Assembly (NCBI GenBank): GCA_004134985.1
Contig: REGQ01000031.1
Span: forward strand, 1 to 64,000
Length of the DNA: 64,000 nt
From: Paenibacillaceae bacterium
GTDB taxonomy: Bacteria > Bacillota > Bacilli > Paenibacillales > Paenibacillaceae
Direction of reading: 5' to 3'
Shown here: positions 34,357 through 43,725 of the stretch, piece by piece
Layout of the letters: each line of letters begins with the position of its first letter
How positions within the stretch are numbered: the stretch's first letter is position 1
Program-made: the position numbers and the translations under genes
Notes under the pieces: generated by a model
The model's database searches: none
Told to the model about the DNA's origin: nothing
The model's input: only the letters and a program-made list of their open reading frames with translations

Positions 34357-35870
34357 TGAATCAAGCCTCCCGTGCTATATAGCAAAATCTCTTCCTCATT
34401 CGTCTGATCAGTCTGCAGTTCCTTCATCACTGTGCCGTCATACATCACATAAATGCGGTCCGTAATGCCGATCAGCTCAGACATTTCACTGGACGCATAC
34501 AGCACATATTTACCCCGGCTGGCAAGATCTGCAACCAGATTGTAAATATCGCGTTTAGCGCCCACATCGACCCCTTTGGTCGGCTCATCGAAAATGTAGA
34601 CATCTGCGTCTACGAGCAGCCACTTGCCGATTGCAATCTTCTGCTGGTTGCCTCCTGAGAGATTGCGCACCTTCGCCTGCGCATTCGGTGTCTTCACCCC
34701 AAGGCTGCTGATGATATGCGCCGCGGCAGCCCGTTCCTTCGCTGTACTTATCCAGTGCCCCCAGCGGGTATTGCTTTCCAGGCTGGCCACGGTCACATTG
34801 GAAATAACGGATTCCTCGACGAAGACACCTTCCCGCCTGCGCTCCTCAGGCACGAGCGCGATGCCCTGACGCACCGCCTCATGAGGCGATTTAATACGCA
34901 GCCTTTTCCCATGCAGGCGAATCTCGCCGCTAGCGGTCGGGGAGGCGCCGAACAGGGCGCGGCACAGCTCGGTTTTGCCCGCGCCTACGAGTCCGCCGAT
35001 CCCTACAATTTCCCCTTGGCGGATGTGTACATTCACATCCTTCAGCTTGCCCGGATCGTTCAGTCCCTTTACTGCCAGGCCGATCTCCCCGAGCGGCAAC
35101 TTGCTCTCCCGATGTGGAAACTGCCCGTCAAGCTTCGCCCCCAGCATATGCTCAACTACCTGCTGCTGCTCGAGATTGCGGATCTCATCGCGCAGCACCA
35201 GCGCGCCATCGCGCATAATCGTGATGTCATCGCAGATCTCGTACAGCTCCGGCAAGCGATGCGAGATAAAGATGATGCCAACCCCTTCTGACTTGAGCAG
35301 GCGAATCAAGCGAAATAGCTGCTCTGTCTCACTATGGCTAAGCGGCGCCGTCGGCTCGTCGAGCACAAGGAAACGGCATTCCAGCGCGATGGAGCGGGCA
35401 ATAAGCACCATCTGCTTCTGTGCCAGCGACAGCTCATGGACAAGCTTGTGCGTCGGAATGCTGATCTTCATCCGTCCAAGAACCTGCTGCGCGGACTGGT
35501 GAATCTTCCGCCAGTGAACAAACTGCTTGCCCTTCATGCCATGAACCATATGCTCAAGCATAATGTTCTCGCCCACCGTCAGATTTGGTATCAGCGCCGT
35601 ATCGACCTCCTGATAAACGATCTGAATACCCAGCGCCTTCGCATCCTTCGGCGAACGGATCGATACGCCCTTGCCCCCCATGCTGATATCGCCGGTATAA
35701 TGATTGTAAGCTCCAGACAGCACCTTCATCAGCGTCGACTTTCCTGCACCATTAGCGCCAATCAGGGCATGCGAGCGTCCGGTTTCGCTATAGAAATCTA
35801 CATTTTTCAGGGCATGAACGCCGGGAAACGAGATTGAAATATTGTTCATTGCTACATGCAGCCGTTCCAT
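34353..35870 (-). CDS. Ribose-type sugar ABC transporter ATP-binding protein (CUT2)
   Basis: Double-domain ATPase of the RbsA/MglA type, 505 aa. First domain has Walker A GANGAGKST and a degenerate signature LSLAQKQM. The second has a degenerate Walker A GGLVGAGKTEL and the intact signature LSGGNQQK, the usual asymmetry of CUT2 ATPases. The Walker B segments are FLVLDEPTAPLS and YIFDEPTKGVD. Start at 35870 is set by GGAGGGGGGAG 9 nt upstream; the frame opens at 35927, which would make it longer than usual. It is coupled to the permease gene by overlap. The sugar is not identifiable; pentoses, galactose, autoinducer-2 and similar are all possible for the family. Confidence 0.93.
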   Translation of the reverse strand: MERLHVAMNNISISFPGVHALKNVDFYSETGRSHALIGANGAGKSTLMKVLSGAYNHYTGDISMGGKGVSIRSPKDAKALGIQIVYQEVDTALIPNLTVGENIMLEHMVHGMKGKQFVHWRKIHQSAQQVLGRMKISIPTHKLVHELSLAQKQMVLIARSIALECRFLVLDEPTAPLSHSETEQLFRLIRLLKSEGVGIIFISHRLPELYEICDDITIMRDGALVLRDEIRNLEQQQVVEHMLGAKLDGQFPHRESKLPLGEIGLAVKGLNDPGKLKDVNVHIRQGEIVGIGGLVGAGKTELCRALFGASPTASGEIRLHGKRLRIKSPHEAVRQGIALVPEERRREGVFVEESVISNVTVASLESNTRWGHWISTAKERAAAAHIISSLGVKTPNAQAKVRNLSGGNQQKIAIGKWLLVDADVYIFDEPTKGVDVGAKRDIYNLVADLASRGKYVLYASSEMSELIGITDRIYVMYDGTVMKELQTDQTNEEEILLYSTGGLIQ

Positions 35871-36005
35871 TCCGAGTGTCTCCCCCCTCCGAACAGGATG
35901 AACGCCCTTCTCCACTGATGCGGACAAGGGCGTTAATAGAATTACCTGTGAGTAACTACAATTGGACTCATGCAGTAACCACTTGTTAATGTAATTGACA
36001 AGATG

Positions 36006-37142
36006 CTACTTGCCTTTCGCTTCCTTCAGAGCTTTCATCCAGTCCTCTTCAAACGCGTCCAAACTGCCCCAGCCTTCAATAATGTTGGCGAGCGAAACGA
36101 CATTGACAGGCTCGGAAGAAGCATTCAACTGCTCCTGCGTAATCAGCGTTGCTGGCAGGTCGAAGGTCTTCGGCGTCTCCTCGTCTGCAAGCTTCTTGGC
36201 GATCAAGCGCAGGTTAATGGAGCCGTTCATCTTGGCATCGACAGCAGCCGTAGCTACCCAAGGGCTATCTTGCTCCTGCATCACCTGCAGGTCTGCGTTG
36301 GACACATCAATGCCGTAAATTTTAATTTCCGTGCGGCCAGCCTCGATCAGTGCGCGGGCAGCCCCGATTGCAAACGCGTCCCATGTCGCGAAGATCGCGT
36401 CGATCTCACCTTTTGGATGTTTGTTCAGCATCGCCGCTACCGCATTTTGCGTATCTACAGCCGTATTGTCATTGGCTACGCCAAAGCGCTCCACCTCTTT
36501 AAGGCCCGGATGCTTGGCAAGCGTGTCCTGGTAGATCACATTGCGTCTTACCATTGGCGGGAATCCGTCAACCCACAGATAGACGATGTTCGCTTCTTCG
36601 CCCTGTTCTTTCACCAGTTGGTCCAGTGCAAGCTGTGCCAGCGACTCATCCTCTTGGGAGGTGAGCGTCACGCCATCGATCTCGGCCAGCGCTGGATTGG
36701 AGTCGAAGGCAACAACTTCAATGCCTTTGTCCCGCAGCTTTTGGACCGCATCCACGACACCGTCATCACTAGCGTGGGAAAGCAGGACAGCGTCTGCATT
36801 CGTATCGCCAGCCTGTGCGATCGCATCCAGAAATTGCGCGCTATTGCCGTTGGCAGAGAACGTATCGACCTTAAAGCCAAGCGCTTCTCCCTCCTGCTTG
36901 GCACCTGCCAAAAATTGCGCGGTATGGTCGTCTCCGCCGATTTTGCGGATTACTTTAACGTTAATTTGCTCCTTGTCAGCAATCGCCTTCGGCAGATTGG
37001 CAACCGCTGCTGCCCCGTTGCCGTTGTCCTTGCTGCCCTGGTTGGCATTGTTCGAAGTTTGGCCTTTGTCTCCGCAGCCTGCCAGCAACATGGCAAACGC
37101 AAGCAGGAGGACCGCTGTACTCTGAAGTTTATTTCTTTTCAT
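36006..37142 (-). CDS. Ribose-type sugar-binding lipoprotein (Peripla_BP_4)
   Basis: Extracellular sugar-binding lipoprotein, 378 aa, lipobox LLAGC (about 19-23) and a Gly/Asn-rich linker. The mature protein is the two-lobed RbsB/LacI-like fold (VKVIRKIGGDDHTAQFLAGAKQEGEALGF, QDTLAKHPGLKEV, FATWDAFAIGAARALIEAG, IYGIDVSNADL). GGGGAG lies 6 nt before the ATG. First gene of the operon, 135 nt before the ATPase gene; the gap has no clear terminator. The 290 bp upstream, shared with the divergent acetyltransferase gene, is AT-rich and probably holds both promoters. Confidence 0.92.
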   Translation of the reverse strand: MKRNKLQSTAVLLLAFAMLLAGCGDKGQTSNNANQGSKDNGNGAAAVANLPKAIADKEQINVKVIRKIGGDDHTAQFLAGAKQEGEALGFKVDTFSANGNSAQFLDAIAQAGDTNADAVLLSHASDDGVVDAVQKLRDKGIEVVAFDSNPALAEIDGVTLTSQEDESLAQLALDQLVKEQGEEANIVYLWVDGFPPMVRRNVIYQDTLAKHPGLKEVERFGVANDNTAVDTQNAVAAMLNKHPKGEIDAIFATWDAFAIGAARALIEAGRTEIKIYGIDVSNADLQVMQEQDSPWVATAAVDAKMNGSINLRLIAKKLADEETPKTFDLPATLITQEQLNASSEPVNVVSLANIIEGWGSLDAFEEDWMKALKEAKGK

Positions 37143-37432
37143 CTGACTCTCCCCTTCTCTTTAAATCCACCCTCTAATACTAAGTTATTCTATCGGAATA
37201 ATAAAATTTGGTCAATAGGAGAATTTTTCTTATTAACCTGACATCTCCTTATACTTCGAGGGCAAAAAAAACAACAAATTGCATTTTACCATGAACCAGA
37301 GAAGAAATACATATAAATGGCAAAATGTTAATAGAATGTTCGAGAATTTCGGGTAATTAACGAAATAATATAATTGAATTTTAATTCACGATAATGTATT
37401 ATTATTCAAAAATGAGTGAACGGGAGGATTGC

Positions 37433-38197
37433 ATGCATCTTACATCCATAGAAGGGAAGTTTATTGAGGAATTGTCTTTAAACCACTGGCCGCCCTTATC
37501 GACGCTCCATTATGATGGATGGGTATTGCGCTTTGCGGAAGGACACACGAAGCGAGCAAACTCCATCAGTTCCCTGCACGACTCAAACACGGATTTATCG
37601 AGTAAAATCACGACATGCGAGCAAATCTACTCTGCCAATCATTTACCGACAACCTACAAAATTACTCCGTTTGTTCACCCCATTCAGTTGGATGCTGCAT
37701 TAGAGAGCAAGGGCTATACCTTGGTGGACCCTTCCAGTGTTCAAATACTGCACTTGGATAACCTGCAAGACCCTGAGCTAACCTCGGTCACAATCGACGA
37801 AAGCGCCACCGCCGAATGGATTGACGACCTTTGCAGACTGGATCATGTCAAAGAAGCCTCCAAAAGCGTCATGGCTCGTATGTTATCCAACATTATAACG
37901 AACAAGGGATTTATATCGCTTTATTACGAGGATAAAGTGATTGGTTGCGGCCTTGGCGTTATTGAGAGGGAGTACATAGGACTGTATAATATCGTGCTTG
38001 ATGCCAACTACAGAAATCGGGGCTTCGGAGAACAAATGATATTAAACTTGTTAATGTGGGGCAAGGAAAATGGGGCCAAATACAGTTATTTAGCGGTATT
38101 AGTGAATAATGCGCCAGCATTGCGCTTGTATTCAAAACTTGGTTACTCGGAAATTTATAAGTACTGGTATCGAGTAAAAGCGGCGAACACTGATTGA
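37433..38197 (+). CDS. GNAT-family N-acetyltransferase
   Basis: Cytoplasmic acyl-CoA-dependent acetyltransferase, 254 aa. The C-terminal half (about 130-250) is a GNAT domain: beta-hairpin GCGLGVIEREYIGLYNIVLD, acetyl-CoA loop YRNRGFGEQMI (R/Q-x-x-G-x-G/A type), and NNAPALRLYSKLGYSEIYKYWYR at the end. The N-terminal half (DGWVLRFAEGHTKRANSI) is the degenerate lobe common in such two-lobe members. Substrate unknown. Start at 37433 has GGGAGG 5 nt upstream; earlier ATGs at 37394 and 37412 do not. It stands alone. Confidence 0.85.
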   Translation: MHLTSIEGKFIEELSLNHWPPLSTLHYDGWVLRFAEGHTKRANSISSLHDSNTDLSSKITTCEQIYSANHLPTTYKITPFVHPIQLDAALESKGYTLVDPSSVQILHLDNLQDPELTSVTIDESATAEWIDDLCRLDHVKEASKSVMARMLSNIITNKGFISLYYEDKVIGCGLGVIEREYIGLYNIVLDANYRNRGFGEQMILNLLMWGKENGAKYSYLAVLVNNAPALRLYSKLGYSEIYKYWYRVKAANTD

Positions 38198-38337
38198 GAC
38201 GGAACAAGGGATTGAGGAAATGCCGCCAATAGAGATTAGAATAGTCCATTTGAAGTGAAGGAGGTGTTGTCCCACACGTCATAATTATGGCGAAGGGAGG
38301 CCCCTTCCCTCCAAATGGTTACCAATTCCCCATCATC

Positions 38338-39435
38338 CTAATAGGTTTCATATACAAGCTCGCTGTTCATTTCAAGCTTTTTATTAAAAGCCGCGTAGAT
38401 GTACAGTTGCCCCGCCGGGGTGTCCCCAGCATCGTAACCTAAGCGAAATGTGCTGTCGCTGTCAAATTCAAGTTCAGACAACACTAACTCGGTCACATCT
38501 TCATCAGGATGCGTATCGCCAATCAGATTCAGCGCTTGACCGTTCAGCTCGTCAAAATGCTCCCATGCTTTCTTGATCGCGGGCGACAGCCGCTTCATGT
38601 CCGATTTGGCAGAGACATTCGCTCTAACAGAGAGTTCTTTCCCCTTGTAATGAAGTATGGATGTATAACAGGAGAGTGAGACATCGTATCCAAAATTCCC
38701 GACCCCCTTGATGGTATGGTCAGGTTCAACGATAAGATTATTGGCATAATCCAGTCGCTCCAGCTTTGAGAGATGACTTGTCTCCAGCTTCGAAAGTTTA
38801 TTTTCCGAGCAGTAGAGTTCGGCTAAGTGCGTATTATGGCTGAGATCTAACTTTGTGATGTGATTATTGAAACAGCGTAAGCTTTGCAAGGTCGGATTTC
38901 CGGTTACATTCAAATTCGTAAGATGATTGTGGTTACAGCGGATTTCTATCACGTTCGAGCAGTTCTCTATGTTCAAATTGATCAAATAGTTATTCCCGCA
39001 ATCGAGATGTGTAAGCTGCGTGTTATGATCCAATTTTAAATCGAACAGGGAATTGTAACCGCAATTAAGTTCTTTTAAATTCGTGTTCTGATCGACATGC
39101 AATTCCGAAAGGATATTCCAACAACAGACTAGCTTGGACAGCATGACGTTATGACTGACATCCAGATGCCGAATTCGGTTAAAGCCGCAATTCAACGTCT
39201 TTAGATTTGTATTCCTACTGATATCAAGCTCTGTCACATTATTGAGTGAGCAATCCAGCTCCTCCAGCGCGACGAAATGTTCAATTCCTTTCAAGCTTGT
39301 GTAGTTATGATTGGCAAGCTGCAGCGATCCGACCCGCTCAACATCACTCGTCTGAATCCATTCCCGATTTTCACAAATTGTTTCCAGTACATAGGCTTTG
39401 AACCGTTCATCAATGAAATCTTCGGTAATATTCAT
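38338..39435 (-). CDS. Leucine-rich-repeat protein with C-terminal domain of unknown type
   Basis: Cytoplasmic-looking protein, 365 aa, no signal peptide. About nine short repeats of roughly 21 residues (about 40-240) of the pattern L(K/R)xLxCxxNxLxxLDLSxNxxL, with a strikingly regular Cys/Asn ladder (LDCSLNN, LNCGFNR, LVCCWN, LNCGYNS, LDCGNNY, IRCNHNH). Such ladders stack in an LRR solenoid and usually bind protein. The last ~115 residues form another domain ending FDSDSTFRLGYDAGDTPAGQLYIY, which resembles Bacillales proteins of unknown function. Start at 39435 has AAGGAGG 6 nt upstream. Role unknown. Confidence 0.75.
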   Translation of the reverse strand: MNITEDFIDERFKAYVLETICENREWIQTSDVERVGSLQLANHNYTSLKGIEHFVALEELDCSLNNVTELDISRNTNLKTLNCGFNRIRHLDVSHNVMLSKLVCCWNILSELHVDQNTNLKELNCGYNSLFDLKLDHNTQLTHLDCGNNYLINLNIENCSNVIEIRCNHNHLTNLNVTGNPTLQSLRCFNNHITKLDLSHNTHLAELYCSENKLSKLETSHLSKLERLDYANNLIVEPDHTIKGVGNFGYDVSLSCYTSILHYKGKELSVRANVSAKSDMKRLSPAIKKAWEHFDELNGQALNLIGDTHPDEDVTELVLSELEFDSDSTFRLGYDAGDTPAGQLYIYAAFNKKLEMNSELVYETY

Positions 39436-39537
39436 TGCTCTCCTCCTTGTTACAACCCGCAAACTATATTATAGCTTCCCATGGTGGAAAGGACAGCGGA
39501 CTTTTTGCCTGTTTGCTTGGGAGGTGTCCCTTCCCCG

Positions 39538-39933
39538 TTAATCCCAATCCATATAAAACGTCGCCTTTAGCTTACCTTCGCTGCAATCCGGACAGCTTAA
39601 GCGGACAGGGACGTTGTGCTCGATTATTGTCTGTTCCATAGCGGTTCCGCACCTTTTGCAGTGACAAGCGTGTTTGTACTGCATCGTGTCTGAATGCATC
39701 TCGATGTACAATTGATTTTGAATGCCATTGCAATGCGGACACACATACGCCGTGTCATAAGCATCGAATGTTACGGAGTCGTCCTTCATGAATTTGTGGA
39801 TCTGCTCTTTCAGAGCAGGATCATTGACAAACGAAGCGATTGACTCCAATGCAATGTAGGAGAAACCGATCCCAGTAAAAATATTGTCTTTATAACAACA
39901 CGCATCACATTCCAGCTTGTATGCTTCCCCCAT
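39538..39933 (-). CDS. Zinc-ribbon protein of unknown function
   Basis: Small soluble protein, 131 aa, with eight or more cysteines in paired CxxC motifs: CDACC near residue 10, CPHC (about 64-67), CHCKRC (about 90-95) and CPDC (about 114-117). Two or more zinc-ribbon-like sites are implied. A helical stretch lies between the first and second pairs. Start at 39933 is chosen because GGGAGG is 6 nt upstream; the ATG at 39939 directly abuts that site. It lies 102 nt upstream of the LRR gene on the same strand and could be cotranscribed. Confidence 0.65.
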   Translation of the reverse strand: MGEAYKLECDACCYKDNIFTGIGFSYIALESIASFVNDPALKEQIHKFMKDDSVTFDAYDTAYVCPHCNGIQNQLYIEMHSDTMQYKHACHCKRCGTAMEQTIIEHNVPVRLSCPDCSEGKLKATFYMDWD

Positions 39934-39939
39934 ATTCAT

Positions 39940-40700
39940 CCTCCCAGCTCCAACACAAAAAAAGCATATGGCTCAGGCCGCGCAATTCCGTGCGCGCGTT
40001 CGAACCGCTTTATGAATATTGTAGCACAAGGACTTCAGCAACAATCAGAAGGCGGGTGAATCAGTGGTAGACTTTATTCGGATGGTAGGCTTTATTCGGG
40101 ATCAAAGCAAGGAAGAGAGCATCTGGTAGGCCGACCGCCGCCATGCGGCGAAAGGACCGCGGGTGAGTGAAGTGCTATTCGCGACATCAACGCACGCGCT
40201 TGGAATTCTAACTGCACGAGTGGAATTCTAACCGCGACATCAACGAACGCGCTTGGAATTCTAACCGCTCGTGTGGCATTCTAACGCTGATGAGCGGCGC
40301 TATTTAGGGAAATTCAGCCCCATAATAATTGTAAGGAAACTGAGACACCTTATTTATAGAAAATCGCACGATTTTAGCCATCTATGAGGGGAATAAGCGC
40401 TGTGGTAAGCGTTAGAGTTGCAAAAGAGGCATTTGAGGCCATTTAAGAGCTGTGGCAAGCGTTAGCGCAAGATCCTCACGAATACCCATGAAACAGAACG
40501 CACCTTAACAAAGGGAGAAGGCTGTTTGCAGCCGCCGCTAATGCCGACAGATAATGTTTTCCATTTCTATCCTCGTTCTATGCTCGTTTGAATTCGTCAA
40601 CCGCTAATTTAGTTTTGAGCCTCTTTTCCTAATATGTTTTTGATATTAACCAAATCTATAGTATGATGAAATTTAATAGATATATTTCGGAGGGATTCTT
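39940..40700. other. 760-bp intergenic region built of repeats
   Basis: No gene is visible. It contains an 18-bp tandem pair (40066-40083 and 40084-40101, GGTAG(A/G)CTTTATTCGG), the longest copy of repeat family A (about 40180-40405, inverted), a duplicated GCTGTGG(T/C)AAGCGTTAG motif (near 40398-40415 and 40449-40466), and an AT-rich promoter-like stretch before 40701. Confidence 0.65.
40180..40405 (-). repeat. Dispersed intergenic repeat family A, copy 3
   Basis: Inverted relative to copies 1 and 2 and the longest of the three. Read on the minus strand it holds the AATCGTGCGATT palindrome, the CTCAGTTTCCTTACAAT core, the GCGCCGCTCATCAGCG block and then four or five GTTAGAATTCCA-type units separated by CGCGTTCGTTGATGTCGCG or CTCGTGCA, an internal array that is shorter or degenerate in the other copies. 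Confidence 0.8.
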
Positions 40701-41486
40701 GTGGAAACTTTTCAACAGAACAAAACGGCATGGAACACCGGGGCCTATCAAGCATGGATAAATCGGTTTGGCACTCCAGTCGAAGCCGCTATTAAGATAA
40801 AAGAATACCCCGAAAAAAGAATTGGTCATGTACTCGAGTATATGGGGGATATCAAAGGAAAAAAAATAATAAATTTACTTGGTTCGAATGGAAATAAAGC
40901 TGTCGCATTAGCATTGTTAGGTGCCGATGTGACCATCGTCGATTTTTCTTCGGAGAATGAGCAGTATGCGAAGGAATTAGCTAATGAAGCTATGGTTAAT
41001 ATAGATTACATCGTATCCGACGTATTAGATTTACCATCCGAAGAGCTATCCGGTGAATTCGATATCGTGTTTATGGAGTTTGGGATTCTTCATTACTTCT
41101 TGGATTTAGAAAAGTTATTTCATGTAGTAAATGCACTCCTTCGCCAAGGTGGGCTACTTATCCTTCAAGATTTTCACCCCATATCTACAAAACTGATATC
41201 ATCCAGAGGAACGACAGCAAATATTCGAAAACATAAAGTGACAGGGGACTACTTCGACACTTCCATCGAGGAAAAGGAAGTTGCTTTTTCTAAATTTATC
41301 TCGGAAGGCAATAATGACAACATCCAAAAAGTCCAATTACGAAATTGGACCCTTGGTGAAATTGTAACTGCTGTTGCAAGCAAAGGACTATACATAAAGC
41401 TGCTTGAGGAACTACCGAATCTATCTTCCGAAGTATTTGATAAAGGTATCCCGAAAACATTTACGATTGTTGCTGAGAAACGCTAA
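40701..41486 (+). CDS. Class I SAM-dependent methyltransferase
   Basis: Soluble methyltransferase, 261 aa. The SAM-binding core (about 45-150) has KKIINLLGSNGNKAVALALLGADVTIVDFS, where motif I reads LLGSNG instead of the common DxGxGxG, then VSDVLDLP and FDIVFMEFGILHYF. The substrate is unknown. GTG start with GGAGGG 6 nt upstream. It resembles the protein at 52779-53579, which also carries an NG-type motif I (LCCNNG). A hairpin follows 16 nt after the stop codon. Confidence 0.8.
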   Translation: METFQQNKTAWNTGAYQAWINRFGTPVEAAIKIKEYPEKRIGHVLEYMGDIKGKKIINLLGSNGNKAVALALLGADVTIVDFSSENEQYAKELANEAMVNIDYIVSDVLDLPSEELSGEFDIVFMEFGILHYFLDLEKLFHVVNALLRQGGLLILQDFHPISTKLISSRGTTANIRKHKVTGDYFDTSIEEKEVAFSKFISEGNNDNIQKVQLRNWTLGEIVTAVASKGLYIKLLEELPNLSSEVFDKGIPKTFTIVAEKR

Positions 41487-41502
41487 GTCTTTCCTGACCA
41501 AC

Positions 41503-41542
41503 AGTTGCAATCTCTCCACATCGAAAGAGGGATTACAACTGC
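41503..41542. terminator. Hairpin between methyltransferase and GH42 genes
   Basis: CAGTTGCAATCTCTC (41503-41517) pairs with GAGGGATTACAACTG (41528-41542) with few mismatches; the genes on both sides converge on it. T-runs are weak. Confidence 0.55.
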
Positions 41543-41628
41543 GTCGTATCAAGAAGGATACAGTTGGTAAGAAGGAATAGAACCTCAGAACAGGTAGATC
41601 ATTGTTGCCATCCCTAAGCCGGTTCAGG

Positions 41629-43710
41629 TCATACGCCGCCAATCGTCTCCCGCGTTCCCTCTCTCACGAAGATGCGGAACCCGTAAGCAGGAAGAACCAG
41701 TTTGCCGCCGGGCGATGTCCCCTCCAGATCGCAGACAGACTCCCTTAAGGTGACAGACTGCTCGCGATCGGTGAAATTATGCAGGAAGATATAGTCACGG
41801 ACGCCGTCGGTTCGCACCCCGGCATGCACGCCTTCCGGATACTCGGCCTGAAGCGCGCGCTTGACCCCACAAGCGGCCGCAAGCTTGCCATATAAGCCGT
41901 CCAAAAATGCAGTTTCCGTTCGCGCCGCCAAATAATATACCTCGCCTTTACCGAATCGGTTAACGGTCAAGGCTGGGTAGTCCTTATAGAAATCTTCTCC
42001 GTACTCTGCAAGCACTTCCGCTGTTTCGGCATGAATCAGATCGCACATCAGTGAAACCGAATAGGTTCCGTCCACTGCCTCCCAGCCTTCCTTCTTCTTC
42101 ATTGCGATGAAATTACGATCCTCCGGATATAACGAGTCAAGTTCTTCCGCCCACACTCCGGTCAGATTGCGGAGCGGTCCCGGGAAGCCTCCCAGGAAGC
42201 AAAGATCGTTCTCGTCAACGATACCGCTCCAATAGGTCAAGACAAGCGTTCCTCCCGAACGGACAAAAGCTTCTAACCGCTCGACCGTCCCGGGCTTCAG
42301 CATATACAGCATCGGTGCCACGACCAGCTTATAGCCTTCAAGCGAACGGTCCATAGAGACAACATCGACCGGAATTCCTTGCTTCCAGAATGGCTCATAG
42401 TGCCGCTGCACCTCCTCAGCATAGCTGAGGTTCGGCTTCCGCGGCCCTTCCGCCCCCTCAACCGCCCAGCCGTTCTCCGTGTCGTAAATAAGCGCGGTTT
42501 CCGCCGGGACGATCGTTCCAATGACTTGCTCCAGCTGCTCCAGGCAACTGCCTGTTGCCTCCACATCGCGGAACACCCTTGTCCTCTCGTGACCGCTATG
42601 GTCCACTACAGCCCCATGCAGCTTTTCCGAGCTTCCTCTGCTTTTGCGCCACTGAAAATATTGTACCGAGTCCGAACCGTGCGCAACCGCTTGAATGGAA
42701 GACAGGACATGCATGCCGGGCCTCTTCAGCTTCGACACCTCCTGCCAGTTCGTCATGCTTGGCGTGCTTTCCATTAGGAGAAACGGTTGTCCCGGCTTTA
42801 GTGAACGATACCTGTCGTGGGAAAAAGCCGTCCAGCAAGCCGTCTGCCAGTCAGGACACCTGTCGTGCCAGCGCGGGTAGCTGTCCCACGAGACAATATC
42901 CACATGCTTGGCCATTTGAGCATAGTCGATAATACTGCCTCCCATGAAATTCGTGGTGACGGGAATGTCAGGGGTCACCCGCTTTAGCGGTTCGATTTCC
43001 CAATTCATGAAATCGATGCTTTGATCGGTTACAAATCGTTTCCAATCCAATTGCAGGCCGTGCAGCTTATGCTCTCCGATCGGGGAAGGGGATTCGATTT
43101 CCTCCCAGTCGGAATAGACATGGCTCCAAAACGTCGTGTACCACACCTCGTTCAACCGCTTCAAATCATAATCGTATTTCTTCTGCAGCCATGAACGAAA
43201 TGCCGTCTGGCATAAATCGCAATGGCATTCGCCACCGTATTCGTTGGATATGTGCCACAGCAATAGGCCGGGATGATTGCGGTAACGCTCGGCGAGCATT
43301 GTATTGATAATTCTGACCTTCTCCCGATAAACAGGGGAGGTGTAACAATGATTATGCCGGAGGCCGAACAGATTGCGAATACGCTCGGGCCTGACCCGCA
43401 GCACCTCCGGATATTTCTTCGCCAGCCAAGCCGGCCGAGCCCCGCTGGGCGTCCCCAGTATGGTGAAGATGCCGTTGGAGTGCAGCTTGTCCATAATGTC
43501 GTCCATCCACCTGAATTGAAACTCCCCTTCTGTCGGCTCCAACATGGACCATGAGAACATGCCTATGGCCATGACGTTGCACTTGGCCAGAGGCATCAGG
43601 CGCATATCCTCTTCCAAAATGTCTGGCCGACACAACCATTGCTCGGGGTTGTAATCCGCGCCATGCATCATTTGGCGAAACTGCGGAAAAAGCGGCTTTC
43701 GTTCAATCAT
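41629..43710 (-). CDS. GH42 beta-galactosidase
   Basis: Cytoplasmic glycosidase of family GH42, 693 aa, the usual length. N-terminal HGADYNPEQW, MFSWSMLEPTEGEF, the acid/base Glu in WHISNEYGGECHCDLC (about 146-161, whose cysteines belong to the family's zinc cluster) and the nucleophile Glu in LLMESTPSMTNWQ (about 307-319). A trimerisation-like domain (VVAPMLYMLKPGTVERLEAFVRSGGTLVLTYWSGIVDENDL) and a beta-domain follow. Start at 43710 has GAGGG 8 nt upstream. It is the last gene of a seven-gene operon with an importer, so it should cleave imported beta-galactosides or, in some GH42 members, alpha-L-arabinosides. Confidence 0.92.
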   Translation of the reverse strand: MIERKPLFPQFRQMMHGADYNPEQWLCRPDILEEDMRLMPLAKCNVMAIGMFSWSMLEPTEGEFQFRWMDDIMDKLHSNGIFTILGTPSGARPAWLAKKYPEVLRVRPERIRNLFGLRHNHCYTSPVYREKVRIINTMLAERYRNHPGLLLWHISNEYGGECHCDLCQTAFRSWLQKKYDYDLKRLNEVWYTTFWSHVYSDWEEIESPSPIGEHKLHGLQLDWKRFVTDQSIDFMNWEIEPLKRVTPDIPVTTNFMGGSIIDYAQMAKHVDIVSWDSYPRWHDRCPDWQTACWTAFSHDRYRSLKPGQPFLLMESTPSMTNWQEVSKLKRPGMHVLSSIQAVAHGSDSVQYFQWRKSRGSSEKLHGAVVDHSGHERTRVFRDVEATGSCLEQLEQVIGTIVPAETALIYDTENGWAVEGAEGPRKPNLSYAEEVQRHYEPFWKQGIPVDVVSMDRSLEGYKLVVAPMLYMLKPGTVERLEAFVRSGGTLVLTYWSGIVDENDLCFLGGFPGPLRNLTGVWAEELDSLYPEDRNFIAMKKKEGWEAVDGTYSVSLMCDLIHAETAEVLAEYGEDFYKDYPALTVNRFGKGEVYYLAARTETAFLDGLYGKLAAACGVKRALQAEYPEGVHAGVRTDGVRDYIFLHNFTDREQSVTLRESVCDLEGTSPGGKLVLPAYGFRIFVREGTRETIGGV

Positions 43711-43725
43711 CGTCATATCCCTCTT

